From NCBI RefSeq assembly GCF_000760095.1, contig NZ_JNAR01000015.1:1-64000 (forward strand): a DNA stretch of 64,000 bases, written 5' to 3'. Source of the stretch: Prochlorococcus marinus str. MIT 9401 (GTDB lineage: Bacteria; Cyanobacteriota; Cyanobacteriia; PCC-6307; Cyanobiaceae). Positions within the stretch are counted from its first letter, which is position 1. Each line of letters starts with the position of its first letter. Both the position numbers and the translations under genes were made by a program. Positions 37,131 to 44,749 of this stretch are shown piece after piece. Below the pieces are notes generated by a model. That model saw only the letters and a program-made list of their open reading frames with translations. It had not been told where the DNA came from and did not search any database.

Positions 37131-37853
37131 TTAGTCAAATGTTTTTGAAGAGTTTTCAAGTAATCTATTTAATTTCAAGAGTTCTTCTGTGGTAAATTCG
37201 CGATATTTTCCTGTTGGCACGTCTAATCTAATATTCATAATTCTTATACGTTTTAATGTTTTTACTTTGTACCCTAAGGAATTGCACATTCTTCTAATCT
37301 GGCGGTTAAGTCCTTGTGTAAGTATTATTTTGAATTTTTTCGGCCCTAATTGTTGTACAAAACAACTTTTAGTTATAGTATCTAATATTTTAACTCCATT
37401 ACTCATGCTGTGAATAAAACCTTCACTAATAGTACGATTAACGCCCACTATATATTCTTTTTCATGGTTATTCCTAGATCTGAGTATTTTATTAACGATA
37501 TCCCCATCATTAGTTAAAAAAATTAAACCCTCACTGGGCTTATCCAATCTTCCAATAGGAAAAACTCTTGTAGGATATTTAATAAAATCAATAATATTAT
37601 TGGTTTCTACTTTTCTATCGGTGGTACAAACAATTCCTACAGGTTTATTAAAAGCTAAATATATGTTTTTTTGCTTAGTTGATTTTTCTATCCTTTGACC
37701 TTCCACTTCTACTTGATCACCTTCCACTACTCTGGTACCCAATTCTGAAATCTTTCCATTAATGGTTACTTTCCCTTGTTCAATTAGTTTATCTGCTGCC
37801 CTTCTTGAACAGTATCCGACTTCACTTAAATATTTATTTATTCTGGCAGACAT
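37131..37853 (-). CDS. rluF: 23S rRNA pseudouridine synthase, RluF type
   Basis: 240 residues: S4 domain (1-60: INKYLSEVGYCSRRAADKLI) and the RsuA/RluB/E/F catalytic domain with D104 in GRLDKPSEGLIFLTNDGD. The stretch GLNRQIRRMCNSLGYKV, then RIRIMNI, is characteristic. Compared with RsuA and RluB, the FNKPVGIVCTTD and HEKEYIVGV blocks favour RluF. It modifies a uridine near the peptidyl-transferase centre. Single gene at the right border of the island. Confidence 0.88.
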   Translation of the reverse strand: MSARINKYLSEVGYCSRRAADKLIEQGKVTINGKISELGTRVVEGDQVEVEGQRIEKSTKQKNIYLAFNKPVGIVCTTDRKVETNNIIDFIKYPTRVFPIGRLDKPSEGLIFLTNDGDIVNKILRSRNNHEKEYIVGVNRTISEGFIHSMSNGVKILDTITKSCFVQQLGPKKFKIILTQGLNRQIRRMCNSLGYKVKTLKRIRIMNIRLDVPTGKYREFTTEELLKLNRLLENSSKTFD

Positions 37854-37939
37854 TTTGTCAAATTAACCTTAATCTATTTTAAATTTAGTTTGCTTCGGAT
37901 TAAAATCATAATAAAGTAATGCTAGTTGAATTTTCTCAC

Positions 37940-38578
37940 TTAAAACAAACTCATTTGATCAGTTTCTTTTTTCTTTACGTCCTCTACTAGCCAACCATCA
38001 GGTGACCAACTCATCATGATTGGAAATAATCCTTTTAATTCATCTGAATCTTTAACTTGCTCTGTCCATTGTTCTTCATATCCATTGGGTACGATCACAG
38101 GCATACGGTGATGTAAAGGTTTAATTAAATCATTTGGTTCAGTTGTTAAAACACAGCAACTCTCAAGCTCTGCTCCATCTGGTGAGGTCCACTTACTCCA
38201 AATTCCTCCCAACCAAAAAGTTTCATAATTTACTTTTCGAACAAGATATTTTTTTTCAAAAAAACCACTCGCAGGTATTAGGCATCTTTTATGTTTCCAA
38301 CTTCCACTAAATAATTTTTTTTCTTCTACGGTTTCTGATCTTGCATTAAATGGTCTTGGTCTCTCTTTATCAAATGGGTCTTTCGACCATGGGGAAATAA
38401 AGCCCCATGTCATAAAAGTAGTTTTAATTCTTCCTTCGTTTTTAATTACAAGCACAGGATCATTAGGTCTTATTAGATTTTGAGTCTCGTATTTAGAATC
38501 AAGTCCACTTGGATAGTCTTGTTTCAAAACCTTTGGCAACTTCTCAAATTTAGTTTTCAGCTCAAATCTTCCGCACAT
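37940..38578 (-). CDS. SOS-response-associated peptidase / abasic-site cross-linking protein (YedK/HMCES family)
   Basis: 212 residues. Begins MCGRFELK so that Cys2 becomes the N-terminal nucleophile after Met removal. N78 (PRPFNARSET), E108 (ASGFFEKK) and H156 (LHHRMPVIV) complete the active site. It forms a thiazolidine link with abasic sites in single-stranded DNA and protects them during replication. Length is normal. Confidence 0.93.
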   Translation of the reverse strand: MCGRFELKTKFEKLPKVLKQDYPSGLDSKYETQNLIRPNDPVLVIKNEGRIKTTFMTWGFISPWSKDPFDKERPRPFNARSETVEEKKLFSGSWKHKRCLIPASGFFEKKYLVRKVNYETFWLGGIWSKWTSPDGAELESCCVLTTEPNDLIKPLHHRMPVIVPNGYEEQWTEQVKDSDELKGLFPIMMSWSPDGWLVEDVKKKETDQMSLF

Positions 38579-38763
38579 TGATTTTTGAAATATTTTTAAA
38601 ACTCACATAAACAGCAAATTTTCCTTATTTTATATCTACTTTCAGTTTTCTCAAATAAAAAACAATTTTTGATCGTAGAAATTTTTTAATCTAAATAATT
38701 AAAAGAAAATATAGAAACTGAAAAGTTTCCTCAAATTTAAATTGAATGTTTCAAAATTGAGCT

Positions 38764-38910
38764 ATGACAGATCCAATTCTTTATTTATCTATGTTATTGG
38801 CACTTGGAGGAGTATATGTATTAATCTCTTCCTTTCATGATGATGATGATGGTGATGATGATGGAGAAAAATATATTTATAATCTCGAAGCCACTAACTT
38901 AGCGAGATAA
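38764..38910 (+). CDS. 48-residue membrane peptide with Asp-rich segment
   Basis: MTDPILYLSMLLALGGVYVL span, then SSFHDDDDGDDDGEKYIYNL. The HDDDDGDDDG tract could bind divalent cations. The following 250 bp to the next gene include a weak AGCCG..CGGCT hairpin near 38953; nothing else is seen there. Confidence 0.55.
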   Translation: MTDPILYLSMLLALGGVYVLISSFHDDDDGDDDGEKYIYNLEATNLAR

Positions 38911-39161
38911 TTAATGTGTTTGTGAATCTAAAGTTTTTGAAAGAAAGTTGTTAGCCGAAACAGGCGGCTTATGAATTTAGATTTTTACGTTAGTAGCTGA
39001 AATATTGTCTTATTTTCAAAATCATCCTAGTAATTATATTCATTTTTTAATTAAGTTGTTGGTCCTCTATCCGTATATGTTTGTGCCTTAAACCGTACTT
39101 CTTGATTAATCGGTTGATAAGCATCCCTAGTTAGAACTAAGTGGTAATAGGAATAAATTAA

Positions 39162-39347
39162 ATGCCTTCAACACCGATAAAATCTTGTAATAAATATGTG
39201 TTGAGTTACAAAGATTCAACAAATAAAACACATGAAGTTGGTTTCTACGCTCGCGATGCATACGATTGCCTAATGCTTGCAAGAGAATTCAACTCTTACG
39301 TACATGACAATCCAGGATCTGTAATCAGAATCCAACAAAAATTTTAA
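39162..39347 (+). CDS. Small conserved hypothetical protein
   Basis: 61 residues (MPSTPIKSCNKYVLSYKDST...). A compact alpha/beta pattern: KYVLSYKDST, VGFYARDAYDCLMLAREFNS, SVIRIQQKF. Followed by another small gene after 11 bp. Similar short proteins are common in Prochlorococcus. Function unknown. Confidence 0.65.
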   Translation: MPSTPIKSCNKYVLSYKDSTNKTHEVGFYARDAYDCLMLAREFNSYVHDNPGSVIRIQQKF

Positions 39348-39358
39348 GGAAATTAATT

Positions 39359-39523
39359 ATGAATTTAAAAAGATCACCATTCGCAATTCAAGATAAAAAT
39401 GCAAGAGATCTTGATAGTGCAAATGATTATCCAACAATTACAGATTTAATGAGAGAACAGAAAGTTCCACAAGAGGACTCAAATACAGTTCACCATCGTA
39501 GAGATTTAGACTCACTCGGTTAG
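39359..39523 (+). CDS. 54-residue hydrophilic protein
   Basis: MNLKRSPFAIQDKNARDLDS..., with AAGG ten bases upstream. Charged, no membrane span; VHHRRDLDSLG end. Probably an operon with the gene at 39162. Not recognised. Confidence 0.55.
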   Translation: MNLKRSPFAIQDKNARDLDSANDYPTITDLMREQKVPQEDSNTVHHRRDLDSLG

Positions 39524-39612
39524 TTTACGAGAGTGGCTATTTACTAATTTTTAAAATTAAAGTTCATGGTACATGGTATCTGCGATTTATTCATAAGATA
39601 ATATTTTCTTCC

Positions 39613-39755
39613 TCAAGTTTTTTTTAGCTCTATTTGTATATATGCAATATCATTCTTTATTGAATTAATTGCGTCTATATACTTTTCAGTTTCAGCAAAA
39701 AACTTTTTTATTAAATTTATTGACTTTCAATTTCTTCAGAAGAAAATTTTCCCAT
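39613..39755 (-). pseudogene. Frameshifted small helical protein gene
   Basis: The ATG at 39753-39755 reads MGKFSSEEIESQ and stops; inserting one base continues INLIKKFFAETEKYIDAINS and IKNDIAYIQIELKKT to a TGA (47 residues in all). It is under the conserved TTGAC-box leader. A real frameshift or a sequencing error. Confidence 0.5.
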
Positions 39756-39797
39756 AAAAATAGGAACCCCCTTTTATATTAAATCAACAGTCAAACA
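39756..39797 (-). promoter_or_regulatory. Conserved leader, diverged copy
   Basis: Minus strand: TTTGACTGTTGATTTAATAT, AAAAGGGGGTTCCTATTTTT and ATG. Box, -10-like element, short stem and U-tract are in the same order as in the other copies. Confidence 0.5.
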
Positions 39798-39813
39798 CTA
39801 AAATGATTAACTA

Positions 39814-40125
39814 TTAGTTAGAGGCTGCTGCAATTTCTTTATGGACAGAAAGAAACTCTTTATCGGTTAGAACTGGTGTAACTTCAATTTCTACACCAAA
39901 ATTATCGACCCAGATACTACTCCATTTCCAAATGTTCTGATGATTTGAAGATTCAACTATTGCCCAACCATTAGCTCCCTCAGGATTTACGACTCGATTA
40001 AGAACTTTAAACCCATCAAATTCATCACCTTCGCATCCTCCTTCAACAAAACCAGCAAAAGCTTCGGCCCCTTGCATATGACTTTCTTGATCTGGGAATT
40101 GCCAATGTACTATGTAAGTTTGCAT
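39814..40125 (-). CDS. DUF3303 family protein
   Basis: 103 residues beginning QTYIVHWQFPDQESHMQGAE, with VVNPEGANGWAIVESSNHQN and WSSIWVDNFGVEIEVTPVLT. This is the cyanobacterial DUF3303 pattern, a ferredoxin-like fold. Function unknown. Normal length. Confidence 0.85.
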   Translation of the reverse strand: MQTYIVHWQFPDQESHMQGAEAFAGFVEGGCEGDEFDGFKVLNRVVNPEGANGWAIVESSNHQNIWKWSSIWVDNFGVEIEVTPVLTDKEFLSVHKEIAAASN

Positions 40126-40227
40126 GAATAAAATTATTTTTTTAATTATTAATTATCGAATTTAAAAATTAAATAAAAAGTCTTTAAACACTAATTAAAA
40201 AGGGCTTAAGCCTAGAAGGGAAATAGC

Positions 40228-40312
40228 AAAAAAAAAAAGACTCTTTCGAGCCTAGGTGATGGGGACTCCTATAATGACAAATTAAACAGAAACAAACAAC
40301 CCCATCAATAGG
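40228..40312 (-). ncRNA. Small RNA candidate with two stem-loops
   Basis: On the minus strand GATGGGG (40300-40306) pairs with CCCCATC (40258-40264), then GGCTC-GAAA-GAGTC (40239-40252) is followed by eleven U (40228-40238), a strong intrinsic terminator with no gene in front of it. The length would be about 80 nt. It does not match Yfr1 or the GGAAACA loops of Yfr2-type RNAs. Confidence 0.45.
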
Positions 40313-40357
40313 TAATTTTTAATACTTACAAACACCATATGTAGTGCTAAGATTTTT

Positions 40358-40420
40358 AAAAAGCTGGGTGGTGGGGATTATCCCGCTTTTTGATGGGGGC
40401 GAAGCTAACGCCCTTTTTTT
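40358..40420 (+). promoter_or_regulatory. Two-hairpin leader of the DUF1651 pseudogene
   Basis: AAGCTGGG..CCCGCTTTTT hairpin, then GGGCG-AAGCTAA-CGCCC and seven T directly before ATG. Terminator-like structure in place of a ribosome site, reminiscent of the TTGAC-box leaders although the box itself is missing. Confidence 0.45.
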
Positions 40421-40668
40421 ATGGAAAAATTTACTTTAATCAATAAAGTCAGATCAAGGATTAAAGTATTTGAACCTTTTGAAGATAGTTCTAAGAACTC
40501 TTCTTTGGATAATGCAATTTTAATCTCTTAGGTTGCGTTTTTAAGCGATCAAGTAAGCCAGTTATGAAAGGCTCATGGGTTGAATCTATCGAAGAAGCGA
40601 GAAACGAATATAAAAAACTTTTAGTGGAAGGGTGGGAAAAAACTTATAGATTCAATAGTTTTTTTTAA
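40421..40668 (+). pseudogene. Frameshifted DUF1651-like gene
   Basis: MEKFTLINKVRSRIKVFEPF..LIS then TAG; one added base restores YGCVFKRSSKPVMKGSWVES and EEARNEYKKLLVEGWEKTYR to the TAA. Clearly homologous over its full length to the intact gene at 14694-14942 in cassette I5. It shows exchange between the array and this zone. Confidence 0.7.
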
Positions 40669-40748
40669 ATGGGGAATAGGTACTTTACCTAAAATTTGAC
40701 ATGATTAAAAATTAATTGCTAGATAAGCTTCAGAATGGAAGATTGAAC

Positions 40749-40916
40749 ATGAAGAATGATATTTATTCAAATATTAAAGATTCAGATGCTTTGGAAAATT
40801 TTTTTGAATGCATAACTTCTTGTAGCATCAATAGTGAGGGAGTAGATTGCACAACAGCATGTTATGTAAAACATTTAGAACCAAACAATATCGATTACCC
40901 TTTAAAATTTTCATAA
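40749..40916 (+). CDS. 55-residue protein with CxxxC motifs
   Basis: Start at ATG 40749 (GGAAG nine bases upstream) instead of an upstream TTG. FFECITSCSINSEGVDCTTA and CYVKHLEP contain four Cys in paired CxxxC spacing, as in small CHCH-like or disulfide proteins. Function unknown. Confidence 0.55.
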   Translation: MKNDIYSNIKDSDALENFFECITSCSINSEGVDCTTACYVKHLEPNNIDYPLKFS

Positions 40917-40949
40917 ACAGAGCTTAATGATAATTGTTATATTTCATTA

Positions 40950-41063
40950 ATGTTATTCCCACCTCCTCAAGTTATTTTTGGTCTATTGCTTTTATCTATA
41001 GCAGTAGTTCTCATCTGGGATATTAGATACAATCCTTTTGGAGAAGACGAAGACGGATTTTAA
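40950..41063 (+). CDS. 37-residue membrane peptide with acidic tail
   Basis: MLFPPPQVIFGLLLLSIAVV span, then IRYNPFGEDEDGF. The design resembles the peptide at 38764. Convergent with the gene at 41067 (3 bp). Confidence 0.5.
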   Translation: MLFPPPQVIFGLLLLSIAVVLIWDIRYNPFGEDEDGF

Positions 41064-41066
41064 TCT

Positions 41067-41180
41067 TTAACTAGGAAGCTGATTTATAGGTGGTCCGTGA
41101 AATTGCCTTTTCTTTCTTTTGAGTATTTTGTAAGCGACTAAAGTGTCTAATAACAATGTAATAGCTATTGAGTTAATCAT
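41067..41180 (-). CDS. 37-residue membrane peptide, paralogue of 34357-34491
   Basis: MINSIAITLLLDTLVAYKIL, then KRKKRQFHGPPINQLPS. The conserved tail (KRKKR-x-FH-x-PP-x-x-QLP) is shared with the peptide of the island region. Function unknown. Confidence 0.6.
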   Translation of the reverse strand: MINSIAITLLLDTLVAYKILKRKKRQFHGPPINQLPS

Positions 41181-41358
41181 ATCGAGAAGTTTTACATATA
41201 TAAAAATAAATATGTTCTAAATATCAATGACTAAAGTTATTTTTTTAAAAAGTGATTAATTATGGACTAATTTTTAATATTTAGCTTTTTCATTAGGTAC
41301 ATAAAATAACCAAGACAAGTTACTTATCTGACCAAAAGTAATTGCTATGCAATAAGAA

Positions 41359-41463
41359 TCATTTTTTCTTATTTCTCATTTGGTATTGCAGAACAGCTTT
41401 TAGATGTTGTACTTCTTTTTCTAAAGTCTCAATTCTTTTTTCTAGTTCTTCATTAGTTGCCAT
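41359..41463 (-). CDS. 34-residue coiled-coil peptide
   Basis: MATNEELEKRIETLEKEVQH, LKAVLQYQMRNKKK: regular heptads. No clear ribosome site. Could be a small oligomerising regulator. Confidence 0.45.
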   Translation of the reverse strand: MATNEELEKRIETLEKEVQHLKAVLQYQMRNKKK

Positions 41464-41610
41464 ATTTTTTTTAGAGATAAATTCTTTGATATTTATAATA
41501 TTAAAAAAGCGACTCATAACTCATGGTAAATGTCTAATAAGTAATAGAACCTATTGATGTGCATAATCTCTCTAGATAAATTATGCAGAGTATAAATTTA
41601 GGGGCAATTT

Positions 41611-41754
41611 ATGAGCGGAGATTATGAGACACTAGAAAAAAATCAACCTAAAATTACATACTTTAAGAAAAGATCCGAAAATAATACAGAATGGTTAAAT
41701 GAATTAATCAACCAGATTGAAGAATTAAAAAACAATATATCCAAATCTGCTTAA
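41611..41754 (+). CDS. 47-residue hydrophilic protein
   Basis: MSGDYETLEKNQPKITYFKK...LINQIEELKNN; AGGGG nine bases upstream. First of three overlapping small genes (stop/start TAATG with the next). Confidence 0.55.
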   Translation: MSGDYETLEKNQPKITYFKKRSENNTEWLNELINQIEELKNNISKSA

Positions 41755-41870
41755 TGACAGAAAAAGAGTTGAAAGAATTAGAGAAACTCGCAAAAGAAAA
41801 TGGACACAATGAAGAGCTAAAAGATATATATTTAAGGGAAGTTATTGACGGAAATAAAGTATACGAATGA
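41754..41870 (+). CDS. 38-residue helical peptide, paralogue of 34236-34364
   Basis: MTEKELKELEKLAKENGHNE, ELKDIYLREVIDGNKVYE. The xNGxNxELxD.Y..xxxxD.xxxYx pattern is shared with the island peptide. Overlaps both neighbours (TAATG, ATGA). Confidence 0.6.
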   Translation: MTEKELKELEKLAKENGHNEELKDIYLREVIDGNKVYE

Positions 41871-42097
41871 GATCAAATTTTCGACCAAATATTAGACTAG
41901 CAACAAATATCCTTCTAGTTATTGGTACTTTTAGTATAGCTTTCAAGATCACTCCTATAAGCAAGATATATCGTGAAAAAATTCTATGTATAAAATATTT
42001 AAAACATCAAATAGATCGAGACAAACTTATCAAAAGACTAAAAATAGTTAAACAAGCAAATCCATCTAGTATTTGTGACTCTATCCTTAAAAGTTAA
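41867..42097 (+). CDS. Small membrane-anchored protein
   Basis: 76 residues: one span (LATNILLVIGTFSIAF), then a basic helical part (YREKILCIKYLKHQIDRDKL). Overlaps the previous stop and is 2 bp from the next gene, so it seems to lead the MauE/DUF411 row. Cys in ILCIKY and SSICDS. Not recognised. Confidence 0.6.
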   Translation: MRSNFRPNIRLATNILLVIGTFSIAFKITPISKIYREKILCIKYLKHQIDRDKLIKRLKIVKQANPSSICDSILKS

Positions 42098-42099
42098 AA

Positions 42100-42552
42100 A
42101 TGAAGATTAAGTCATTTACCCCCTTAATTGCAGTCTTTGGTACTTCATTTCTGATAACCATTTCATTGCTTAAAAGTTTCCAAATTTTTATGGGGATATC
42201 AATTTGTCTTTTGGCGATGCTCAAGCTTATGGATATTGAAGCTTTTGGAACAAGTTATAAGAAATATGATTTAATATCTTCTAAATTTGATGGCTGGATA
42301 TATATTTATCCTTTTTGCGAATTATTAATTGGAATAAGTTTTCTTAATTCTTCTCCACCCTCTTTAATTATTTTTATTGCCCTAATTTTAGGAATTTCTG
42401 GAATGATTTCAGTATTTAAGGCTGTTTATTTGGATAAATTAAAATTAAATTGTGCATGTATTGGTGGATATGCAAAAACTCCTTTGGGAATTATTAGTTT
42501 TATCGAGAATCTTTTAATGGCAATTATGAGTGTCTTAATTTTGATTAAATAG
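42100..42552 (+). CDS. MauE/DoxX-type redox-associated membrane protein
   Basis: 150 residues, four spans. KLMDIEAFGTSYKKYDLIS, then GWIYIYPFCELLIGISFL and KLKLNCACIGGYAKTPLGII are the conserved blocks of the MauE/DoxX-like family (membrane protein tied to thiol redox or metal processes). The CxC pair after span three is the likely active or metal site. Next gene is DUF411. Confidence 0.75.
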   Translation: MKIKSFTPLIAVFGTSFLITISLLKSFQIFMGISICLLAMLKLMDIEAFGTSYKKYDLISSKFDGWIYIYPFCELLIGISFLNSSPPSLIIFIALILGISGMISVFKAVYLDKLKLNCACIGGYAKTPLGIISFIENLLMAIMSVLILIK

Positions 42553-42612
42553 CAATTTAGTTAATTTTCATTATATGAATAACTTAAATATTAAATTTTA
42601 TCTTCGAAATTA

Positions 42613-43131
42613 ATGGTAATTAATAATATATTTATGAAAAGAGGATTTTTAAATTATCTAATTTTTTCTGGAATTTTTTTTACAAATTTAATTAATCCAA
42701 ATAAGAGTATTGCTTTAACTCAAGAAAATATTGATATCCCAAAAGTTGTTTCTTACAGATCAACATCATGTGGTTGTTGCATAAAATGGATCAACCATTT
42801 AAGAAATAATGGATTACAAGTTATTGATAATATAGCTGAGGATGTTTCAGTAATTAAAAACCAATATCAAATTCCCAATAATCTGAGATCATGTCACTCT
42901 GCCCAAATAGCTAACTATATCATTGAAGGACATGTCCCGATTGAATCAATCAACAAACTTTTTAAAGAAAAACCAAATATCAATGGGATAGCAGTTCCTA
43001 GCAAGCCACTTGGCTCTGCAGGGATGGATATACATTCCCACAATTCGCACTCTCATGATTATGAAAACTACAAAGTAGTTTCATTTAGTAAAACTGGCAA
43101 AACAAAAATATTTGATAGAATCTCTTCTTAA
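42613..43131 (+). CDS. DUF411 periplasmic metal-binding protein
   Basis: 172 residues with an N-terminal signal (LNYLIFSGIFFTNLINPNKS). The DUF411 core: SYRSTSCGCCIKWINHLRNN, NNLRSCHSAQIANYIIEGHV, NGIAVPSKPLGSAGMD. CGCC and the SCH motif are the presumed Cu ligands; the His-rich end (HSHNSHSHD) adds more. DUF411 proteins are linked to copper resistance. An ATG seven codons downstream is an alternative start. Confidence 0.85.
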   Translation: MVINNIFMKRGFLNYLIFSGIFFTNLINPNKSIALTQENIDIPKVVSYRSTSCGCCIKWINHLRNNGLQVIDNIAEDVSVIKNQYQIPNNLRSCHSAQIANYIIEGHVPIESINKLFKEKPNINGIAVPSKPLGSAGMDIHSHNSHSHDYENYKVVSFSKTGKTKIFDRISS

Positions 43132-43153
43132 TACAAATACTTAATTTGAAATA

Positions 43154-43375
43154 ATGCATATTTTTCTTAGAAATTTTAAACTTTTTATTTTTTTATTTTC
43201 CTTATCTCTAAATTTCAATAGTTATTCTCATGCACATATGAGGGGGACATTTCTTTCTGAAGAGGACGCCGAAAATAGATCTTTAGAACTTGGTTGCGAA
43301 GGTATACATAAGAATCAAGATAAATGGATGCCATGCAAAAACGAAAAAGAATTACATATCTTTTTGAGGAAATAG
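43154..43375 (+). CDS. DUF3721 secreted protein
   Basis: 73 residues: signal sequence (NFKLFIFLFSLSLNFNSYSH), then FLSEEDAENRSLELGCEGIH and QDKWMPCKNE, the DUF3721 core. Homologous to the lipoprotein at 34704-34916, without its lipobox. Its TAG abuts the ATG of the next gene. Probably part of copper handling with DUF411. Confidence 0.8.
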   Translation: MHIFLRNFKLFIFLFSLSLNFNSYSHAHMRGTFLSEEDAENRSLELGCEGIHKNQDKWMPCKNEKELHIFLRK

Positions 43376-43636
43376 ATGGAAAAATCAAAAGCAAATCAAA
43401 GAAAAATTCACAGAAAAATAACTGCAATTTCAGCAATACCTTTACTAATTACTATTGTATCTGGGACTATTTATAGTATTCTTCAACCATTAGGAATAGA
43501 TGCTTTTTGGTTAATAAAATGGCATACAGGTAATTTTGGCATTATTAATTTGCAACCTTTTTACACAATATCTCTTGGTATATCTTCAATAATCTCAATA
43601 ATATCTGGCGTTAAACTATTACAAAAAAAAGCTTAG
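43376..43636 (+). CDS. Two-span membrane protein, PepSY-TM-like
   Basis: 86 residues: RKIHRKITAISAIPLLITIV, then SGTIYSILQPLG, a WHTGNFGIINLQPFYTISLG loop and a second span. The N-terminal H-R-K-I and second-half W-H-x-G are typical of small PepSY-associated membrane proteins, where His may bind haem or metal. Coupled to the DUF3721 gene (TAGATG). Confidence 0.6.
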   Translation: MEKSKANQRKIHRKITAISAIPLLITIVSGTIYSILQPLGIDAFWLIKWHTGNFGIINLQPFYTISLGISSIISIISGVKLLQKKA

Positions 43637-43664
43637 ATATATTCTAAGCCAAGCCAAAATCTAA

Positions 43665-43865
43665 CTAATTAATACTATTTGCGCCCCCACTTACTAAGAA
43701 AATTATTGCTCCTAGTGCCATTGTTGCTACACCCATATAAGGATATTTCTTAATTCTTGATTTCGTAATTGGAAGCCATGAAAGGTATCTATCAGATTTA
43801 TTTAATTCAACTTTTTTTCGTCTAGGTGGCAATCCTAATTCTTCTCTTCTTTTAGCTTCACCCAT
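43665..43865 (-). CDS. DUF2839 family protein
   Basis: 66 residues. MGEAKRREELGLPPRRKKVE is the DUF2839 signature, followed by a membrane span (YMGVATMALGAIIFLVSG). A paralogue is at 46041-46256. Function unknown; conserved in cyanobacteria. Confidence 0.88.
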   Translation of the reverse strand: MGEAKRREELGLPPRRKKVELNKSDRYLSWLPITKSRIKKYPYMGVATMALGAIIFLVSGGANSIN

Positions 43866-43971
43866 AATTTTAAATTTGTTTATGTATCAATATTAAAAAT
43901 TATGTTCTACACCTGCGAGTAAACCTTATTAAAAACAGAGGTACTTTAAAGCTAAACAAATTATTTCAAAT

Positions 43972-44091
43972 TTATTTGGCCTTCTTTAAATATAGATTCT
44001 TTGTGTTTGCCTGATCTGATGTAAATAACAAAATTAATATAGTTCCAACTAGAAATGAAAAAATCATTGTTAAACCAACAACTTCAACCAT
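43972..44091 (-). CDS. 39-residue single-span membrane peptide
   Basis: MVEVVGLTMIFSFLVGTILI, LLFTSDQANTKNLYLKKAK. One N-terminal span, basic tail. Topology like small photosynthetic subunits, not identified. Confidence 0.5.
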   Translation of the reverse strand: MVEVVGLTMIFSFLVGTILILLFTSDQANTKNLYLKKAK

Positions 44092-44273
44092 TTCACTAGG
44101 CAGATAATTTAGAAACATTAATGAATAAATCTCTTTTCCTAAACTTAGCAATTCTATTTTTTATGTAAAGTAAGTATTCCGCCTTAAAATTAATAAAGAA
44201 CTTTGTTAGAGTTTATAATCTTTAATTAATTCTCTTTTTAGGAGAAATATTGTCCTGGTCCATTACAGTTTTT

Positions 44274-44564
44274 TTACTTTGCTATTCCTATTTTCTTAAG
44301 CAATTTCAGGTAAGGTAAGGCCCAATTACCAAAGGTAAAAGAGATTGTCATGTTTTTTGTAGATGACGATACCGTTTTTAAAAGTAGTGAGTTTAAGTTA
44401 GAGAATTTCTTAAAAGTCTCTGCTTCAAGATTATCCATATACAATTTTTTTTGAACACCTCTATCTTTCTTCTGGGGCAAATAATTTTCTATAAACCATA
44501 AGACTTGATCTAACTTTGATTTATGGGGCAAGTTATTAAATTGTTTATATTTCTTTCTAAACAT
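44274..44564 (-). CDS. Hypothetical protein
   Basis: 96 residues, basic, soluble (MFRKKYKQFNNLPHKSKLDQ..). VLWFIENYLPQKKDRGVQKK, then a Ser/Thr-rich middle and GNWALPYLKLLKKIGIAK. It reads like the C-terminal half of a small metabolic or DNA-binding protein but no family is evident. Confidence 0.55.
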   Translation of the reverse strand: MFRKKYKQFNNLPHKSKLDQVLWFIENYLPQKKDRGVQKKLYMDNLEAETFKKFSNLNSLLLKTVSSSTKNMTISFTFGNWALPYLKLLKKIGIAK

Positions 44565-44689
44565 TTTTAATTTAACTACTTAGTTAAAAGTGCCATTTAT
44601 ATACCTTATCGCAATAGTAAAAAATTAAAATTGTGTTCTTTTTAATAATCGATAATCGAGAAAATAAATTAATAATTACGTTGTTTTAT

Positions 44690-44723
44690 AAAAAAAAAAA
44701 AAAGAGAGGGATTAAACCCTCTC
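44690..44723 (-). terminator. Rho-independent terminator
   Basis: GAGAGGG-ATTAAA-CCCTCTC stem (44704-44723) with a long A-run before it on +, giving the U-tract on the minus strand. It ends the gene at 44750-44920. Confidence 0.88.
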
Positions 44724-44749
44724 GAATTAATTATTTTCAAAAAAAGAAT

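Noticed and set aside
40228-40312. Identification of the RNA candidate as Yfr1 or Yfr2
   Set aside because: Neither ACUCCUCACAC nor the GGAAACA loops are present.
41342-41557. 71-codon frame on + antisense to the coiled-coil peptide
   Set aside because: Phe/Leu/Ser-rich composition typical of an antisense shadow; the minus-strand peptide has regular heptads.
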